Translations under genes and position numbers: made by a program
Part shown: positions 63,801 through 64,000 of the stretch, one piece after another
Position numbering within the stretch: position 1 is the first letter of the stretch
Layout of the letters: every line of letters starts with the position of its first letter
Assembly: GCA_018449715.1 (NCBI GenBank)
Contig: JAAVVA010000005.1
Location: 310,001 to 374,000 of the forward strand
DNA from: Acidobacteriaceae bacterium dw_441
Lineage (GTDB): Bacteria; Acidobacteriota; Terriglobia; Terriglobales; Acidobacteriaceae
Direction: 5' to 3'
DNA: 64,000 nucleotides
Notes under the pieces: generated by a model
The model's input: the letters and a program-made list of their open reading frames with translations, nothing else
The model's database searches: none
What the model was told of the DNA's origin: nothing

Positions 63801-64000
63801 ACATTTGTTCGGATCGCCGGTGCTGTCATTGCCCGGCAACGTCCGGGCACGGCCAGCGGTTTCATCTTCATCAGTGGCGAGGATGAGACAGGCATCTCGA
63901 ATGCAATTATTCACCCGAAGGTATACGAGCGGAACCAGATGGCTGTAACGGCAGGAAAATTCCTGATGATCGAGGGGCTACTCCAGAACCAGGATAGCGT
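60843..64000 (+). CDS. dnaE2: Error-prone DNA polymerase III alpha subunit DnaE2 (ImuC), 3' end beyond window
   Basis: An uninterrupted frame runs from ATG 60843 to the window edge (1052 codons). The N-terminal PHP domain begins YVELHARSAFSFLEGAS. The polymerase catalytic aspartates are in WPDIDLDLP (about residues 405-413), with GRGSAANS and SQHSGGMVIC further marking the family. The helix-hairpin-helix and OB-fold parts follow (DGTFVRIAGAVIARQRPGTA). DnaE2 carries out translesion synthesis during SOS mutagenesis. About 1100 residues are typical, so only a short C-terminal piece is missing. Confidence 0.95.
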   Translation, partial: MTDYVELHARSAFSFLEGASLPEALMERAAELEMPAMALLDRNGVYGAPRFHMEGKKYGVRAHIGAEVGVSDLGERLRPASYLPHQHPIEPVRLPLLAESRIGYQNLCRLITRYKLRERKKAEGAALTTDFEEFHDGLICLTGGSEGPLASALAHGGYDAAQKSVERLVQIFGPRNVYVELQRHLDRAEEHRNRAAIRIARSLNLPILATGGVSHATEYESEILDVFTCIRHKTTLDKAGRLLTTNTERYLHSAMEMRKVFYDHPEAISNTRELSARLEFEMGNLGYQFPAYEVPNGETMDSFLRKRVEEGIRRRYLPKNNPALYAKATKQAERELRVIEQLGLAGYFLIVWDIVLYCKDNGILVQGRGSAANSVVCYALEITIVDSVGLDLLFERFLSLERGEWPDIDLDLPSETDRERAIQYVYRRYGELGCAITANVTTYRHRSASKETGKVLGFTEDETSRISKLETPWEWRGPKDTLENTFRVAGFDLRNRRNRKFLEICERMQHLPRNLSQHSGGMVICQGHLDSVVPIERASMDLRTVVQWDKDDCSDMGMIKVDVLGLGMMAVLSDCRVLVPKYYGVVLDYAQIPQDPAVYKTIQAADTVGLFQIESRAQMSAIGRTKPENFQELADQVALIRPGPVTGEMVHPYIERKLGKQPVTYLHPSFESFLRKTFGVPIYQEQVMRIGMSVGDLNGGEAEELRKAMGGKRADGILARLRSRLVEGMTKKGMLPDIQTKILNILASVREFMFPESHAHSFASLAYSSAHTRFHFRAAYTCALINNLPMGFYSVSTITHDAKLHGLKFWPIDVQHSEWNCTLEALNESDRSKHSDPFAVRLGFRCIKGLRQATGDAIAAIRKNSGPFTSEYDLKRRVPSIRKNELILLAEAGAFNWTGTKHDRRTALWRAERAGQDVGPLFRDIPDEFEIDPSSPLLTMTIDERLVADFFTTGFTIGPHPMSYHRTKMDKAGVIRAADLKDVPDGTFVRIAGAVIARQRPGTASGFIFISGEDETGISNAIIHPKVYERNQMAVTAGKFLMIEGLLQNQDS

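Noticed and set aside
1..64000. CRISPR array or retron-like repeat structure
   Set aside because: No regularly spaced repeats and no reverse transcriptase gene were seen; the repeats found are att, arm-site and operator sequences.

Overview
The window reads as a chromosomal segment of a soil-type Gram-negative bacterium, most likely an Acidobacteriota of the Terriglobia group. This is an inference. It rests on the TonB-dependent receptor with an N-terminal carboxypeptidase-like beta-sandwich, the lipoprotein/diheme peroxidase/YVTN operon, the ImuA-ImuB-DnaE2 mutasome and the moderately GC-rich base composition. No rRNA gene, complete tRNA gene or CRISPR array was seen.

Bases 1-4258 hold an ECF sigma factor (cut by the window edge) with its zinc-finger anti-sigma factor, then a convergent three-gene lipoprotein operon: diheme cytochrome c peroxidase, cupredoxin-like protein and YVTN propeller.

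Bases 4511-28254 form a B12 (cobalamin) region with three cobalamin riboswitches. The first precedes a tightly overlapped operon cobU-cobT-cobS-cobC-(unknown)-pduO-bluB-cobQ-cbiB-cobD, which covers lower-ligand synthesis, nucleotide-loop assembly and adenosylation. The second precedes btuB. The third, very compact, precedes cbtB-cbtA-btuF-btuD-btuC-cobN-chlID, covering cobalt import, corrinoid import and aerobic cobalt insertion. A cbiA/cobB gene and a histidine phosphatase with an altered active site lie on the minus strand between them. Corrin-ring methyltransferase genes are absent from the window.

Bases 28391-44268 are an integrative element of about 15.9 kb. It is bounded by a perfect 66-bp direct repeat that contains the 3' half of a tRNA-Ala(GGC), and it carries a tyrosine integrase, two excisionase-like genes and repeated putative arm sites. 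Its cargo is a Septu-like ATPase/HNH pair, a Lamassu/ABC-3C-like three-gene operon (small protein, SMC-like ATPase, large nuclease-tailed protein), a Fic-like regulator with a palindromic operator array, several unknown genes, and remnants of a conjugation ATPase (VirB4/TrbE).

Bases 44269 to about 57900 continue as a defence island: an AbiE toxin-antitoxin pair with tandem operators, a 1439-aa Cap4-nuclease/STAND (Avs-like) protein, an unknown 598-610-aa protein, a Bell-type small protein next to an NLR-like STAND ATPase, and a small potassium-channel-like protein. The Bell protein and the NLR share a gapless 16-residue motif, at the C-terminus of the first and the N-terminus of the second. 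This suggests an amyloid-type signalling pair and is the most unusual system in the window.

Bases 58009-64000 hold a C-terminally truncated SRAP (YedK-like) gene and the SOS mutasome imuA-imuB-dnaE2, with dnaE2 running off the right edge.
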